Shown here piece after piece: positions 52,242 to 61,171 of a DNA stretch of 64,000 bases; the first letter of the stretch is position 1; the number at the start of each line of letters is the position of its first letter. The notes beneath the pieces were generated by a model. The model was given only the letters and a program-made list of their open reading frames with translations, had not been told where the DNA came from and made no database searches. The translations under genes and the position numbers were made by a program. The stretch covers positions 1 to 64,000 of the forward strand of contig NZ_NFKF01000004.1 of assembly GCF_002160255.1 (NCBI RefSeq), given 5' to 3'. Origin of the DNA: Olsenella sp. An188. Lineage in GTDB: Bacteria; Actinomycetota; Coriobacteriia; Coriobacteriales; Atopobiaceae.

Positions 52242-55238
52242 ATGGCGCAGGAGCAGACGATAGTCACCGTGTTTCTGGGCACGTCGGCCGAGCTCGAGGA
52301 CGACCGGGTCCTCATGGGCGACTTCTTCGGCGAGCTCAACCAGCTCACGGCCGACCGCGGCGCGTACTTCCGCCTCGTGAGGTGGCGCTGGGACGGCCGC
52401 AACGACCCCCTGCGCGACTACGACGCCCTCGTGCGCGAAAGCGCCCTGTGCGTGTTCCTCTTCTTCACGACCGGCGGGCCCGAGATGGAGCGCCGCTTTG
52501 GCATGGCGCTCGAGGCGTTTCGCTCGCACGGCGCGCCGCAGATCGTCACGTGGTTCAGGAGCCTGCCGGACGGGCGCGCCCTCACCGCCGAGCTCGAGGC
52601 GTTCCGGACCCGCCTCGACCAGCAGCTGCACCACTTCTACAACACCTACGAGACGATCGACTCCGTGAAGCTCGGCCTCCTGCTGCAGGTTGCCCGCAGC
52701 ATGGACCTGCGCTCGGGCTGGCAGGGCGAGAAGGACCACGGCCAGGCCCCCTCCTGGTCCCTCGGGACGATGCTGCCCGGGATGCCCGCGGCGGGCGGCC
52801 TTCCCCTCGGCGCCGCGACGTCGCAGCCCGCGGGCTCCGACGTCATGGGCCTTCAGATCAAGGGCGACGAGGTCTGCCTCTGGGGGACGCCCGTCATGAG
52901 CCTCTCCTCCGTCCCCGCCTACGCGGGCTGGCAGCGTCTCCACGCTGAGCGCGCCGAGCTCGACGCGCTCGAGCCCACCTACCAGAGGCTGCGGGCGCGC
53001 ACCCTCGAGGACCCGGGTGACCAGGCTGCGCGCGACGCCCTTCTCGGCATCTCCCTGCGCCGCGAGGAGCTGGGAAAGTCCATCGACCTCGCACAGCGTC
53101 GCTTCCTCGAGTTCATGGCCGACATGTCGAGAAGAACCGTCCAGGGGGCCGGCGAGCTTACCGAGCGCCAGCGCCAGGCCTACCGCCTCGTGAACCGCGG
53201 CATGGTGGAGGAGGCCATCGCGATCCTTGACGCGGAGGAGATCCGCCGCGACCGCGACCGCGCCGAGCGCGACCTGATGGCGCTCGAGGCGAGCCGCGAG
53301 GCAGCCCTCGCGCGCCTGCGCTCCCACGTCTCCGAGCAGGTGCAGCTTGCCGAGCTGCTCGAGTCACGGCCGGGCGAGAAGAACGCCGAGCGCGCGGAGG
53401 CGCTCCTGCGCGACGCTGCGGACTGCGAGCGCGCGCACGCCCTGGGGTATCGCGCGCAGATGCGCCTCGCCGGCCTGCTCGTCGACGAGATGCGCCTCAC
53501 CGAGGCGCGCACCTGCCTGCTGGGCGCCCTCTCCCAGATAGAGCCGATGACCCACGGGTGCTCGGACGAGGTCGCCTCCGACTTTGGGTCGATCGTCGGC
53601 CAGCTTCTGGAGGTGTGCCTCTCGCTGGGTGACGCGGAGACCGCCCGTCGTGCGGGCGAGAGCAGGGTCTCGTTCCTTCGCGAGGAGCGGCCGGACTGGG
53701 ACCTCGCGCTCGCGGCCGCCCTTCGCGGCCTCGGCCGCGCGCTGACGCGCCTGGGGGAGTACGCCCCGGCACGCCGCTCCCTCACCGAGGCCCTCGAGAT
53801 CCTGCCGGAGAAGACGAGCACCTATCACACCTCGGTCCTCAGGGAGAAGGCCACCGCGCTCGAGTCCCTGGCAGAGCTCCTCGTGCGCGAGGGCAGCTTC
53901 GAGGGTGCCGAGCACGCCCAGGTAAACGCGCTCAGCCTTCGCCTGGCCGCCGCCCGTCGCAAGGACGCGGATGACGAGGACCAGGTCAGGCTCGCGTGGT
54001 CGATGACGGCCTACGGTACCGTTCTCTTCCTCGCGGACGGGGGCAGCCCCCGGCGGGCGCTCAAGGCCTACGAGGCAAACGTGGGCAGGTGTCGCGCGCT
54101 CGCCAAGGGCCGCGACCCCGACCGCCTCTCGCTGCTCGCGTACACGCTGCTCCAGATGAGCCAGGCCAGGGTCACCGCCGACCTCGCGGACTCCGCCCTC
54201 GAGGCGGCCAACGAGAGCCTTAACATCTACCAGGGGCTCTACGGGCTCGAGCCTCGGGCGTTCGTGGGCAACTACGTCAACGCCATCTGCGTCGTTTCGG
54301 CGACGCTTGCCATGGGCGACCGCTTCGACGAGGCGGAGTCCCTGCTGCAGGAGGGATCTGGCCTGGTGGCGCCGTTCGCAGAGGAGAGGCCCGAGACGTA
54401 CGGCCTGTTCCGGCTCCTGTGTGACTACGCGCTCCTGGAGGTCCGCAGCATCCGGGGGGACGAGGGCCTGCTGGAGGCCGCCCGCGCCGCTGCCGGGGAG
54501 GCCGAGCGGCTCATGGGCTACCTCCCGACCGCCGTCGAGTACCTCTACGTGTCCCTGCTGACCGAATTGGCGGACGCCGAGGATTGCCCCGAGCAGGAGG
54601 CGGTCGACGCTCTCGCCCGCGCGGAGCGGGTCGCCCGCGGGGCGGTCCAGGCGGGCAGGGACACGCTTCGAGGCCCCCTTGCCGAGGCCCTCTGTGAGTT
54701 GGGGCGCGCTCATGCCGAGGGAGACCCCCGCCAAGCGGCCTCCGAGTTCGCCGAGGCGCGCGACCTCCTCGAGGGGCTCGCCGCGGACTCCCCCGACCTC
54801 TACATGGGGATCCTGGCCTCCTGTGTCGACGGCCTCGTCCGTCTTGCCAAGAACGAGGGCGCGTGGGACGAAGTCCTGCGCGTCCGCACGGAGGAGCTCA
54901 GGCTCTTCGAGCGCGTGGGGTTAGGCTTTGAGGCGTGGTGGGTGACGGAGGCCCTCTGGGACGTGGGGGAGGCGCAGATGGAGCTCGACAGGCTCGCCGA
55001 GGCCACGGCCACCTTCATCGACCTCGAGGAGCGGTGCCGTGAGGAGGGGGACGGGGAGGTTCTTCTCGCGTGCTGGGAGAACCTCGGGCTCCTCTGCGGG
55101 CTGCAGGGCCTCTGGAGGGAGGCCGCCACCGCCTACGAGGTGGCCCTCGACGTCGCGGCCGACGTCGGGGCCGACGACGGGACGACCGACGAGCTGCGCG
55201 CCGAGCTCGCACGCGCCCGCGCCTCTGCGGAGGGCTGA
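52242..55238 (+). CDS. DUF4062-like head plus TPR-repeat protein
   Basis: The 998-residue protein starts with a DUF4062/TIR-like head (about 8-125: TVFLGTSAELEDDRVLMGDF ... QIVTWFR). A linker and coiled-coil region (about 245-390) follow, then about 600 residues of helical TPR-type repeats (for example ALAAALRGLGRALTRLGEYA and AATAYEVALDVA). No NTPase motif is visible, so it is not a STAND protein. The head is closely similar to the stand-alone protein encoded three bases downstream. The TPR part could sense a partner and activate the head. Confidence 0.75.
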   Translation: MAQEQTIVTVFLGTSAELEDDRVLMGDFFGELNQLTADRGAYFRLVRWRWDGRNDPLRDYDALVRESALCVFLFFTTGGPEMERRFGMALEAFRSHGAPQIVTWFRSLPDGRALTAELEAFRTRLDQQLHHFYNTYETIDSVKLGLLLQVARSMDLRSGWQGEKDHGQAPSWSLGTMLPGMPAAGGLPLGAATSQPAGSDVMGLQIKGDEVCLWGTPVMSLSSVPAYAGWQRLHAERAELDALEPTYQRLRARTLEDPGDQAARDALLGISLRREELGKSIDLAQRRFLEFMADMSRRTVQGAGELTERQRQAYRLVNRGMVEEAIAILDAEEIRRDRDRAERDLMALEASREAALARLRSHVSEQVQLAELLESRPGEKNAERAEALLRDAADCERAHALGYRAQMRLAGLLVDEMRLTEARTCLLGALSQIEPMTHGCSDEVASDFGSIVGQLLEVCLSLGDAETARRAGESRVSFLREERPDWDLALAAALRGLGRALTRLGEYAPARRSLTEALEILPEKTSTYHTSVLREKATALESLAELLVREGSFEGAEHAQVNALSLRLAAARRKDADDEDQVRLAWSMTAYGTVLFLADGGSPRRALKAYEANVGRCRALAKGRDPDRLSLLAYTLLQMSQARVTADLADSALEAANESLNIYQGLYGLEPRAFVGNYVNAICVVSATLAMGDRFDEAESLLQEGSGLVAPFAEERPETYGLFRLLCDYALLEVRSIRGDEGLLEAARAAAGEAERLMGYLPTAVEYLYVSLLTELADAEDCPEQEAVDALARAERVARGAVQAGRDTLRGPLAEALCELGRAHAEGDPRQAASEFAEARDLLEGLAADSPDLYMGILASCVDGLVRLAKNEGAWDEVLRVRTEELRLFERVGLGFEAWWVTEALWDVGEAQMELDRLAEATATFIDLEERCREEGDGEVLLACWENLGLLCGLQGLWREAATAYEVALDVAADVGADDGTTDELRAELARARASAEG

Positions 55239-55241
55239 GAC

Positions 55242-55790
55242 GTGCCCCACGTGACCAGCATCTTCCTGGGGTCGAGCGAGGAGCTTGCGGCCGATCGCCG
55301 CGCGCTCGGTGACTTCATGGGCGGAGTGAACGACGCCTACGCGCCCCGCGGCCGACGCTTCAGCCTCGTGGAGTGGGAACGCGAGAGCATCGCGGTGGCG
55401 CGCCAGGAGGGTGGCAAGCAGGCGGAGTACAACGAGCTCGTGCGCGCCTGCGACCTCTGCCTCTTCCTCTTTCGCACCCGCTGCGGCGAATACACCATGC
55501 AGGAGGTCGAGGCGGCCCTCGCCGAGCGCGCCCGCACGGGGGCGCGCCCGGAGGTCGTCACGTGGATGAGGCGACCCCGCCCCGGCGAGAAGATCTCGCC
55601 CGAGCTGCGCGACCTGCGCGCACGCATCGACGCCGGCGAGCTCGACCTACCCTACCGCACCTACGACGACCTGCGCGTGGTTGAGCTCGACCTTCTCGCC
55701 CGGCTGCGCCCGTACGGGGCCGACCTGGAGCCTCGCCGGGTGGGGGACTTCGTCTACCTGGGCGACGAGCCCGTCATCGACCTGGGGTAG
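55242..55790 (+). CDS. Stand-alone DUF4062-like head domain protein
   Basis: The 182-residue product aligns along the head of the preceding protein: SIFLGSSEELAADRRALGDF, EYNELVRACDLCLFLFRT and EVVTWMRRPRPGE. It starts at GTG three bases after the previous stop, so the two are coupled. It has no TPR region. It may be a free effector or a regulator of the larger protein. It overlaps the convergent SEDS-like gene by 17 bases. Confidence 0.7.
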   Translation: MPHVTSIFLGSSEELAADRRALGDFMGGVNDAYAPRGRRFSLVEWERESIAVARQEGGKQAEYNELVRACDLCLFLFRTRCGEYTMQEVEAALAERARTGARPEVVTWMRRPRPGEKISPELRDLRARIDAGELDLPYRTYDDLRVVELDLLARLRPYGADLEPRRVGDFVYLGDEPVIDLG

Positions 55791-57015
55791 GGCCGCCCAG
55801 GGCGGCATTGCGCAGGGCCGCCCGGCATATCGCGGAGCCCACGACCCGAGAGAGCTCCACGCCCGCGAGCGCGAAGGAGAGCGTGGTGGGCGCGCTCGAG
55901 GAGAGCAGCGGGAAGGGGATGGCGGGAATCGGCACCAGGTGAAAGACGTAGAGGACGTTTCCCGCGGCCGAGGCCACAAAGACGGCGAGAAGCGCCAGCA
56001 CGAGGTTCTTCTCGGCCGCGCTGAGCGAGGGCAGCGCGCGCAGGGACGCGACGGCGACGCTTGCCACGGCAAGGGCCGGCAGGGCGAGTCCCGCCCACCC
56101 AAACGCGGTGGCGGCCTGGCCGAGCGTGTAGAGGACGGAGGAGTCCGAGGTGATCAGCGTCGCACCGTCGGGAGCGCCGGAGCCCAGCGGGCGCGCGGCG
56201 CGGAGGGCCTCGCCAAAGAGGTTGAGGTCAAAGCCCGCGCCGTAGACGTCCTCCGGCGCGGAGAGCCATCCCATGAGGCGCTCGGGGAACAGGGCAAGGA
56301 CGAGGGCGACAAGTACGGCTGCCGCCTCGGCGACGCCGAGCACGGCGCGGGACCGCCGCGGCGCGTTGAACACGTGGAGGGCCGCGACCACGAGCAGCAG
56401 CAGGAGAAGCTCGGCGAGCGAGCCCGAGACCGCGAGGAGCGCCGCCGCCACGGCGAGCGCCGCCGTGATGTCGCGCCGCTCGCCGCCCCGTGACGAGAAG
56501 GCCCCCGCGACGCCCGCGGCGAGCGCCGGGAGCGCGAGCGCCGCGGCATCGAAGTTCCACTGCCAGAAGCGGATGTGTCCGGTCCCCGCGGCGAGCCCGA
56601 GCGCGAGCAGGCCGAGCCCGAGGGCGGTGGCGCCGAGCTGGGCGTCGTCCGGCTCGCGGTCGGTGAGGCGAAGGGCGGCCAGGGCCGCCGCCGCAAGGAG
56701 GAGCAGCTCGCCGGTGCTGCCGAGCGTCGATGCGCCACGCAGGTAGAGGCCCATGGCGGCGAGGGTGGCGAGCGGCCCGAGGGGCGCCGCGTCAAGCCAG
56801 GGGCCGGCCGCGACGGCGGTGATGGGCGCGGACAGAAAGACGGCGTAGCAGGCGATCATTCCGACGGTGTTGTTGGTCATGAACGCGAGCGCGGCGAGGC
56901 ATGCCGCGGAGAGGCCCGCGGCAAGCAGCGACGCCCGCCCCCTCCGGACGGCGGCGAGCACGCATGATGCGAGCCCAAGTAAAACGAACAGGCAGACGAT
57001 GGCTTGGCAAGGCAT
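55774..57015 (-). CDS. Divergent FtsW/RodA (SEDS)-like membrane protein
   Basis: The 413-residue protein has about ten to twelve hydrophobic segments. Its C-terminal part has PIPAIPFPLLSSSAPTTLSF, where FtsW/RodA have a GIPLPFVSYGGSS-like motif. An upstream stretch, GATLITSDSSVLYTLGQA, sits where SEDS proteins have the HTDF region. Such proteins polymerise glycan strands, usually with a class B PBP. No PBP is present. The gene reads leftward and shares its upstream palindrome region with the vWA gene. The assignment is by motif order only and is moderate. Confidence 0.5.
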   Translation of the reverse strand: MPCQAIVCLFVLLGLASCVLAAVRRGRASLLAAGLSAACLAALAFMTNNTVGMIACYAVFLSAPITAVAAGPWLDAAPLGPLATLAAMGLYLRGASTLGSTGELLLLAAAALAALRLTDREPDDAQLGATALGLGLLALGLAAGTGHIRFWQWNFDAAALALPALAAGVAGAFSSRGGERRDITAALAVAAALLAVSGSLAELLLLLLVVAALHVFNAPRRSRAVLGVAEAAAVLVALVLALFPERLMGWLSAPEDVYGAGFDLNLFGEALRAARPLGSGAPDGATLITSDSSVLYTLGQAATAFGWAGLALPALAVASVAVASLRALPSLSAAEKNLVLALLAVFVASAAGNVLYVFHLVPIPAIPFPLLSSSAPTTLSFALAGVELSRVVGSAICRAALRNAALGGPTPGR

Positions 57016-57067
57016 GGTTACCCCCTTCTCGTGACTGAGAAAAGCGTGTTGGCGGGAACGCGACCAT

Positions 57068-57077
57068 GTTGCGCAAC
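57068..57077. promoter_or_regulatory. GTTGCGCAAC palindrome (site 2)
   Basis: A perfect 10-bp palindrome lies in the divergent gap between the SEDS-like gene (-) and the vWA gene (+). It matches the core of site 1 (49635) and site 3 (59188). Confidence 0.5.
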
Positions 57078-57162
57078 GGAGCTCTTGGAGCGTGGGGCAG
57101 CGTGCTTGGTGTCATGAGGCGGGGCACACGGTCCCGCCCGACGCCAAGAGAGAGGACCTGCC

Positions 57163-57891
57163 ATGTTCACCGAGACCCCGCGCTTCGCCAGCCAGCCGCC
57201 CGCCGCCATCGACAAGGACCACATGTCCGTGCTCATCGCGGTGGACACCTCCTCATCCGTCTCCGGTGCGGCCCTGCGCAACATCAACGCCAACCTCAAC
57301 AACTTCAAGAGGATCGTCTGCGAGGACCCCGTCGCCGCCAAGTGCGTGGACGTCTGCGTCATCTCCTTCGACGACGAGGTCCGCGTGATCCAGGACTGGT
57401 GCCCCATCAAGGACATGCAGAGCTTCGAGCTCACGTGCGGCGGCTGCACCGACCTCAACGGCGCCGTCCTCACGGGCATCCAGAAGATCCGCGAGCGCAG
57501 CGCCGAGTACGTGGCGCAGGGCATCGTGGAGCGCAAGCCCTACCTCATCGTCATGACCGACGGCTTCGACACCGTGACCGGCAACGTGGACGCGGCGGCC
57601 GACCTCGTCTACCAGCGCGTCACCGGCAACAAGATGAAGCTCTGGTTCCTGGGCTACGGCGAGTACGACAAGGCCACCGCCTCCAAGCTCTGCCGCGCGC
57701 ACGGCGACTGGTGCTTCGAGGTCAAGAACGGCGACTTCAACTTCAACGACTTCTTCGACTTCGCCGCCAACAGCGTCAAGGCCGTGAGCGTCTCCGCGCC
57801 CGGCGAGAAGGTCAAGGTGGACACCACCGTCGGCACCGACCAGAGCAACGTGGGCATGGTGCCCCTCCGCGACGCCTGGCTGAACGGCTAG
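57163..57891 (+). CDS. TerY-like von Willebrand A domain protein
   Basis: The 242-residue vWA protein has a complete MIDAS metal site: DTSSS (DxSxS) near residue 28, GGCTDLNGA with the Thr, and VMTDG with the Asp. There is no signal peptide, so it is cytoplasmic. It is followed by a PP2C phosphatase and a Ser/Thr kinase, the gene trio described as a TerY-P triad in Ter-type stress systems. It likely serves as an adaptor for the kinase-phosphatase pair. AGAGAGGAC precedes the ATG. Confidence 0.82.
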   Translation: MFTETPRFASQPPAAIDKDHMSVLIAVDTSSSVSGAALRNINANLNNFKRIVCEDPVAAKCVDVCVISFDDEVRVIQDWCPIKDMQSFELTCGGCTDLNGAVLTGIQKIRERSAEYVAQGIVERKPYLIVMTDGFDTVTGNVDAAADLVYQRVTGNKMKLWFLGYGEYDKATASKLCRAHGDWCFEVKNGDFNFNDFFDFAANSVKAVSVSAPGEKVKVDTTVGTDQSNVGMVPLRDAWLNG

Positions 57892-57918
57892 CACCCTACA
57901 GGCCAACGCCCCCCCTGC

Positions 57919-57947
57919 GCCGGCGCCCCGCCTTCGGGGGCGCCGGC
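57919..57947 (+). terminator. Strong GC hairpin between vWA and PP2C genes
   Basis: An 11-bp perfect stem (57919-57929 with 57937-57947) has a 7-base loop and no U-tract. It is probably an attenuator or stabilising structure inside the operon. Confidence 0.45.
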
Positions 57948-57972
57948 CCAACGAGAGAAAGGACTGGTTCAC

Positions 57973-59172
57973 ATGCTGCACACCTATGGTGCGAGCGTCG
58001 TCGGCCCGTGGCACGCCGAGGCCGGCGTTCCCTGTCAGGACTCCAACGCGTCCTGGGTCTCCGAGGACGGCACGCTCGCCGCGGCCGCGGTGAGCGACGG
58101 GCTGGGAAGCGAGCTCCACTCCGACGTGGGGAGCGAGGTCGCCTCGAGGGTTGCCGTCGACTACTGCGCCGAGCACGCGCGCCCCGGCGCAGACGCCCAG
58201 GAGACCATCGAGGTGCTCCGCGCCGCCTACCGGGCCGCCTACCTCGCGGTCCTTGACTGCGCCGCGGAGATGGGGGAGCCCGCCGGCGAGTTTGACGCCA
58301 CGCTCAGCCTGGTTCTTCTCGACGGCGACCGCCTCTTCTGGGGGCAGTCGGGCGACTCCGGGATCGTGGCGGGCATGACCGACGGGACCTACGTCCTCGT
58401 CACGGACAAGCAGCGCGACGGCGAGGGCCGCGTGTACCCGCTCTGCTTTGACACCTGCTGGGACTTTGGCGTGCTCGAGGGCGCGGCGACCGCGCTGCTG
58501 TGCACCGACGGCGTGCTCGAGGGCATGATCGCCCCGCCGATCCTGGCCGCCAACTCGGACTGCCCGCTCGACCGCTCCAAGGCCCGCATGTTCCTGCACC
58601 CGCTCGCCGACGACGCGAAGCACCTCGACGAGGTGCAGCGCCAGGTTGCCGCCTACCTCGAGTCCTACCCGCGCGACCTCATCGACGACGACAAGACCGT
58701 CGTGGTGGTGTTTGACGACGAGCGCTTTCCCGAGAGCCAGCCGGAGGACTACTACGCCGAGCCCGACTACGAGGCCATCCTCGAGCGGGCGTACCAGAAC
58801 CTCTACCGCGGCGACCGGCAGAAGTCCTCCGGGGCGGCGAGGGGGGATGGCGCGGCCGAGCCCGCGTCTTTGGAAGGGGGCGCGCCCGTTGCCCCCGAGG
58901 GTGCGGGAACCCCCGACCCCCGCGCCGACCCGGACGAGGGCGCTCCCGGCGAGTCGCCCGCGGTGCGAACGATCTGCCGCATGGGCGGGACCGTGGCCAA
59001 GTCCCTGAGGGACTCCACGCCCGCGCTCAAGCGAGCCGCCGGGGCCGCTCTCGAGGCGGGGGCGGTGATCGGGCGCGGCTGCATCAGGGCGATCGACGAG
59101 GCCCTTGACGCCGTCGAGGGCACGGCGCCCCCTCCGCCCGAGGACGCGGGTTCTTCTCGCCCGCGCGCGTGA
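57973..59172 (+). CDS. PP2C-family protein phosphatase
   Basis: The 399-residue protein has a PP2C catalytic domain (about 1-255): VSDGLGSELHSDVGSEVASR, WGQSGDSGIV, LLCTDGVLEG and DDDKTVVVVFDD, matching the metal-binding Asp motifs. The C-terminal 140 residues are low-complexity Ala/Pro/Glu with an amphipathic helix. It would reverse phosphorylation by the adjacent kinase. The ATG has GAGAGAAAGGA upstream. The 3' end carries a 12-mer copy (59150-59161). Confidence 0.85.
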   Translation: MLHTYGASVVGPWHAEAGVPCQDSNASWVSEDGTLAAAAVSDGLGSELHSDVGSEVASRVAVDYCAEHARPGADAQETIEVLRAAYRAAYLAVLDCAAEMGEPAGEFDATLSLVLLDGDRLFWGQSGDSGIVAGMTDGTYVLVTDKQRDGEGRVYPLCFDTCWDFGVLEGAATALLCTDGVLEGMIAPPILAANSDCPLDRSKARMFLHPLADDAKHLDEVQRQVAAYLESYPRDLIDDDKTVVVVFDDERFPESQPEDYYAEPDYEAILERAYQNLYRGDRQKSSGAARGDGAAEPASLEGGAPVAPEGAGTPDPRADPDEGAPGESPAVRTICRMGGTVAKSLRDSTPALKRAAGAALEAGAVIGRGCIRAIDEALDAVEGTAPPPPEDAGSSRPRA

Positions 59173-59187
59173 CGCAAGTGCACGGTT

Positions 59188-59219
59188 GCCGCCCCCTCGT
59201 TGCGCAACGAGGGGGCGGC
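59188..59219. promoter_or_regulatory. 32-bp perfect palindrome with GTTGCGCAAC core (site 3)
   Basis: 59188-59203 is the exact inverse of 59204-59219. The centre CGTTGCGCAACG equals site 1. As RNA it could fold into a 14-bp hairpin with a GCGC loop, so it may act as operator, terminator of the phosphatase gene, or both. Confidence 0.6.
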
Positions 59220-59271
59220 GACGGCGCACACGATCGAGTTGTCGGTTCCGGATGAGGAAAGGGGAACGCAC

Positions 59272-60780
59272 ATGATCGTCTACGACCAGGACGGAACCAG
59301 GATCGAGCTCAAGGACAAGCTCGGCGGCGGCGGCGAGGGGAGCGTCTACTCCATAGCCGGCCACCCGCACTTCGTTGCCAAGATCTACACCTCCGACGCC
59401 GACGCGCACCGCGAGAAGATCGAGGCGATGGTCTCCATCGCGGGCGGGCCCGACAGCGCGCGCATCCCCAAGGCCGTTGCGTGGCCGATGGCGGCCCTCT
59501 ACTCGGACGCCGCGCGCCGCACCTTCGTGGGGTTTGGCATGCGCCTCGTCAAGAGCGCGCACCGCCTCGAGGCGCTCCACGAGTACCCCGCTCCCGCGGG
59601 GATGCGCGTCACGATGCGCGAGAAGGTCGACTTCCTCGCGGAACTCTGCGACATCCTGGCGGCGCTGCATCAGCTGGGGCAGGTCGTGGGGGACTTCAAC
59701 GGCGAGAACGTCATCATGGAGAAGGGCGGCCACCCCGCGCTCGTGGACGCGGACTCGTTCTGCGTGCGCGCGGGGCGTCGGACCTTCCGCTGCGAGGTCT
59801 TCAACGACGACATCGTGGCCCCCGAGATCGTTCGCGCGGCTCGCGCCTCCGGCGGCGGCTACGCGAGCTGTCCCGACGACGTTTTCACGACCCACGCGGA
59901 CGACTACGCCCTCGCGGTCCACGTCTTCAGGATGCTCATGAACGGCGTCCACCCGTTCAGGTGCACGCCGGTGCCCCTCTCGAACGGCTCCGTCCCGGCT
60001 CCGGTGAAGACGCTCGTGCGCGTGGAGCGCGGCGAGACGCCGTTTTTCAGGAAGGTGCGCGGCGTCAAGGTGAGCCCGGTGGCCCCCGAGCTCAAGGAGT
60101 TCCCTCCCTATCTGGTGGAGCTCTTCCGCCGCGCCTTCGTGGACGGCCACGCCAAGCCCGCCTCCCGCCCCACCGCGCAGGAGTGGGGCGCCGCCCTCAG
60201 GCGCTACCGCGGCGAGCTCGTCTCCTGCGGCCACGGGCACTGGCACTGGAAGGGCGCCTCTGCCTGCCCGTACTGCGCCGCGGACGCCAGGTACGCGGGC
60301 GTTGCGAGCAAGCCCGTGCGGGCGGGCGGCGCACCCCATGTGACGACCCCGCCCTTCGGGGGCGCGAACCCCGCCTCGCGCGCCGCCAACGGCGTGGCCG
60401 CCGCCGTGCAGGCGCCCTCGCCCGCCCGCGCGGCGGGGCTGGGCGTGCCGTACTGGGTCGCCTCGCTGCTCATCGGCCTGGCCGTGTTCGCCCTCCTCGG
60501 CGCCGCCCTGCCCGTCTGCGAGCTGGCCGGCATCTCCCTGGGGATCGGCTACCCCGACTGGCTGCAGGTGGCCTTCCTCGTCTCGGCGCTCGCGGGCGTG
60601 GTCGCCTACAACCTGCTCTTCGTCACGCGCGTCGAGGGCAAGAGCTACCTCTTCGCCGGGGCGTCGGCGGTCGGGGGCATGGCCGCGCTCGTCCTGCTGT
60701 GCTTCGTCGTGGCCATCGTGCTCGGCATCCTGCTCGTGATCTTCCTCTTTGGCGTCGCCGTCGCCATCTTCTCCGACTAG
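59272..60780 (+). CDS. Membrane Ser/Thr protein kinase with zinc ribbon (TerY-P triad kinase)
   Basis: The 502-residue protein has a kinase domain (about 1-300). The Gly-rich loop is LGGGGEGSVYSI, the ATP lysine lies in HFVAKIY, the catalytic loop is GDFNGENVIM and the DFG position reads DAD. A zinc ribbon follows (about 318-340, CGHGHWHWKGASACPYC). Three hydrophobic segments fill about 390-500. The HRD motif is altered (VVGDF), as in the YegI-like group. It is in tandem with PP2C and vWA genes. The ATG is chosen for GAGGAAAGGGG upstream. Confidence 0.82.
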   Translation: MIVYDQDGTRIELKDKLGGGGEGSVYSIAGHPHFVAKIYTSDADAHREKIEAMVSIAGGPDSARIPKAVAWPMAALYSDAARRTFVGFGMRLVKSAHRLEALHEYPAPAGMRVTMREKVDFLAELCDILAALHQLGQVVGDFNGENVIMEKGGHPALVDADSFCVRAGRRTFRCEVFNDDIVAPEIVRAARASGGGYASCPDDVFTTHADDYALAVHVFRMLMNGVHPFRCTPVPLSNGSVPAPVKTLVRVERGETPFFRKVRGVKVSPVAPELKEFPPYLVELFRRAFVDGHAKPASRPTAQEWGAALRRYRGELVSCGHGHWHWKGASACPYCAADARYAGVASKPVRAGGAPHVTTPPFGGANPASRAANGVAAAVQAPSPARAAGLGVPYWVASLLIGLAVFALLGAALPVCELAGISLGIGYPDWLQVAFLVSALAGVVAYNLLFVTRVEGKSYLFAGASAVGGMAALVLLCFVVAIVLGILLVIFLFGVAVAIFSD

Positions 60781-60862
60781 CCGCGGCATGGCCGGGTCCC
60801 GCGCGCCGGGGCCCGGCCCCGCCGCCGTACCCGCCCGACCACCATCAAGAGAAGGGAATCCC

Positions 60863-61171
60863 ATGAACAACGCGACCGACGAGCTCCTCATCGAGCGGAT
60901 CCTCCGCGAGGAGTGCGGCTACTCCCAGCGCGCCGCCGAGGTGACGGCGCACGACCTCACGCACTTCGTGGCGGCAGACCACGACGACCTCGACGACGCC
61001 GTGGCGCGCTGGGTCCGCGACCGAGCGGACCAGGCCGACGTTGCCGTCGGGGGGCGCAGCGTGCGGGACCTCGTGGGGCTGGGCCTCGCCTACCCGGCCG
61101 CCCTCGTGTTCGCGGACTGGTACCGCTGTGACCCCGTGACGGCCTCGCGCGCGCTCGCCGAGCGGATGTGA
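60863..61171 (+). CDS. Conserved-looking small protein of unknown function
   Basis: The 102-residue acidic protein is predicted helical, with the segment CGYSQRAAEVTAHDLTHFVA. I do not recognise a family. AGAAGGGAA precedes the ATG. Its stop overlaps the next start by four bases (GTGA), so it is co-translated with the putative metalloprotease. A substrate, chaperone or immunity role would fit, but this is only position-based. Confidence 0.6.
   Translation: MNNATDELLIERILREECGYSQRAAEVTAHDLTHFVAADHDDLDDAVARWVRDRADQADVAVGGRSVRDLVGLGLAYPAALVFADWYRCDPVTASRALAERM

Noticed and set aside
57253-60891. Very long antisense open frame opposite the vWA, phosphatase and kinase genes
   Set aside because: Such open frames arise from strong GC bias at third codon positions. 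The + strand proteins have intact catalytic motifs and the antisense product has low-complexity Ala/Gly/Arg/His composition.
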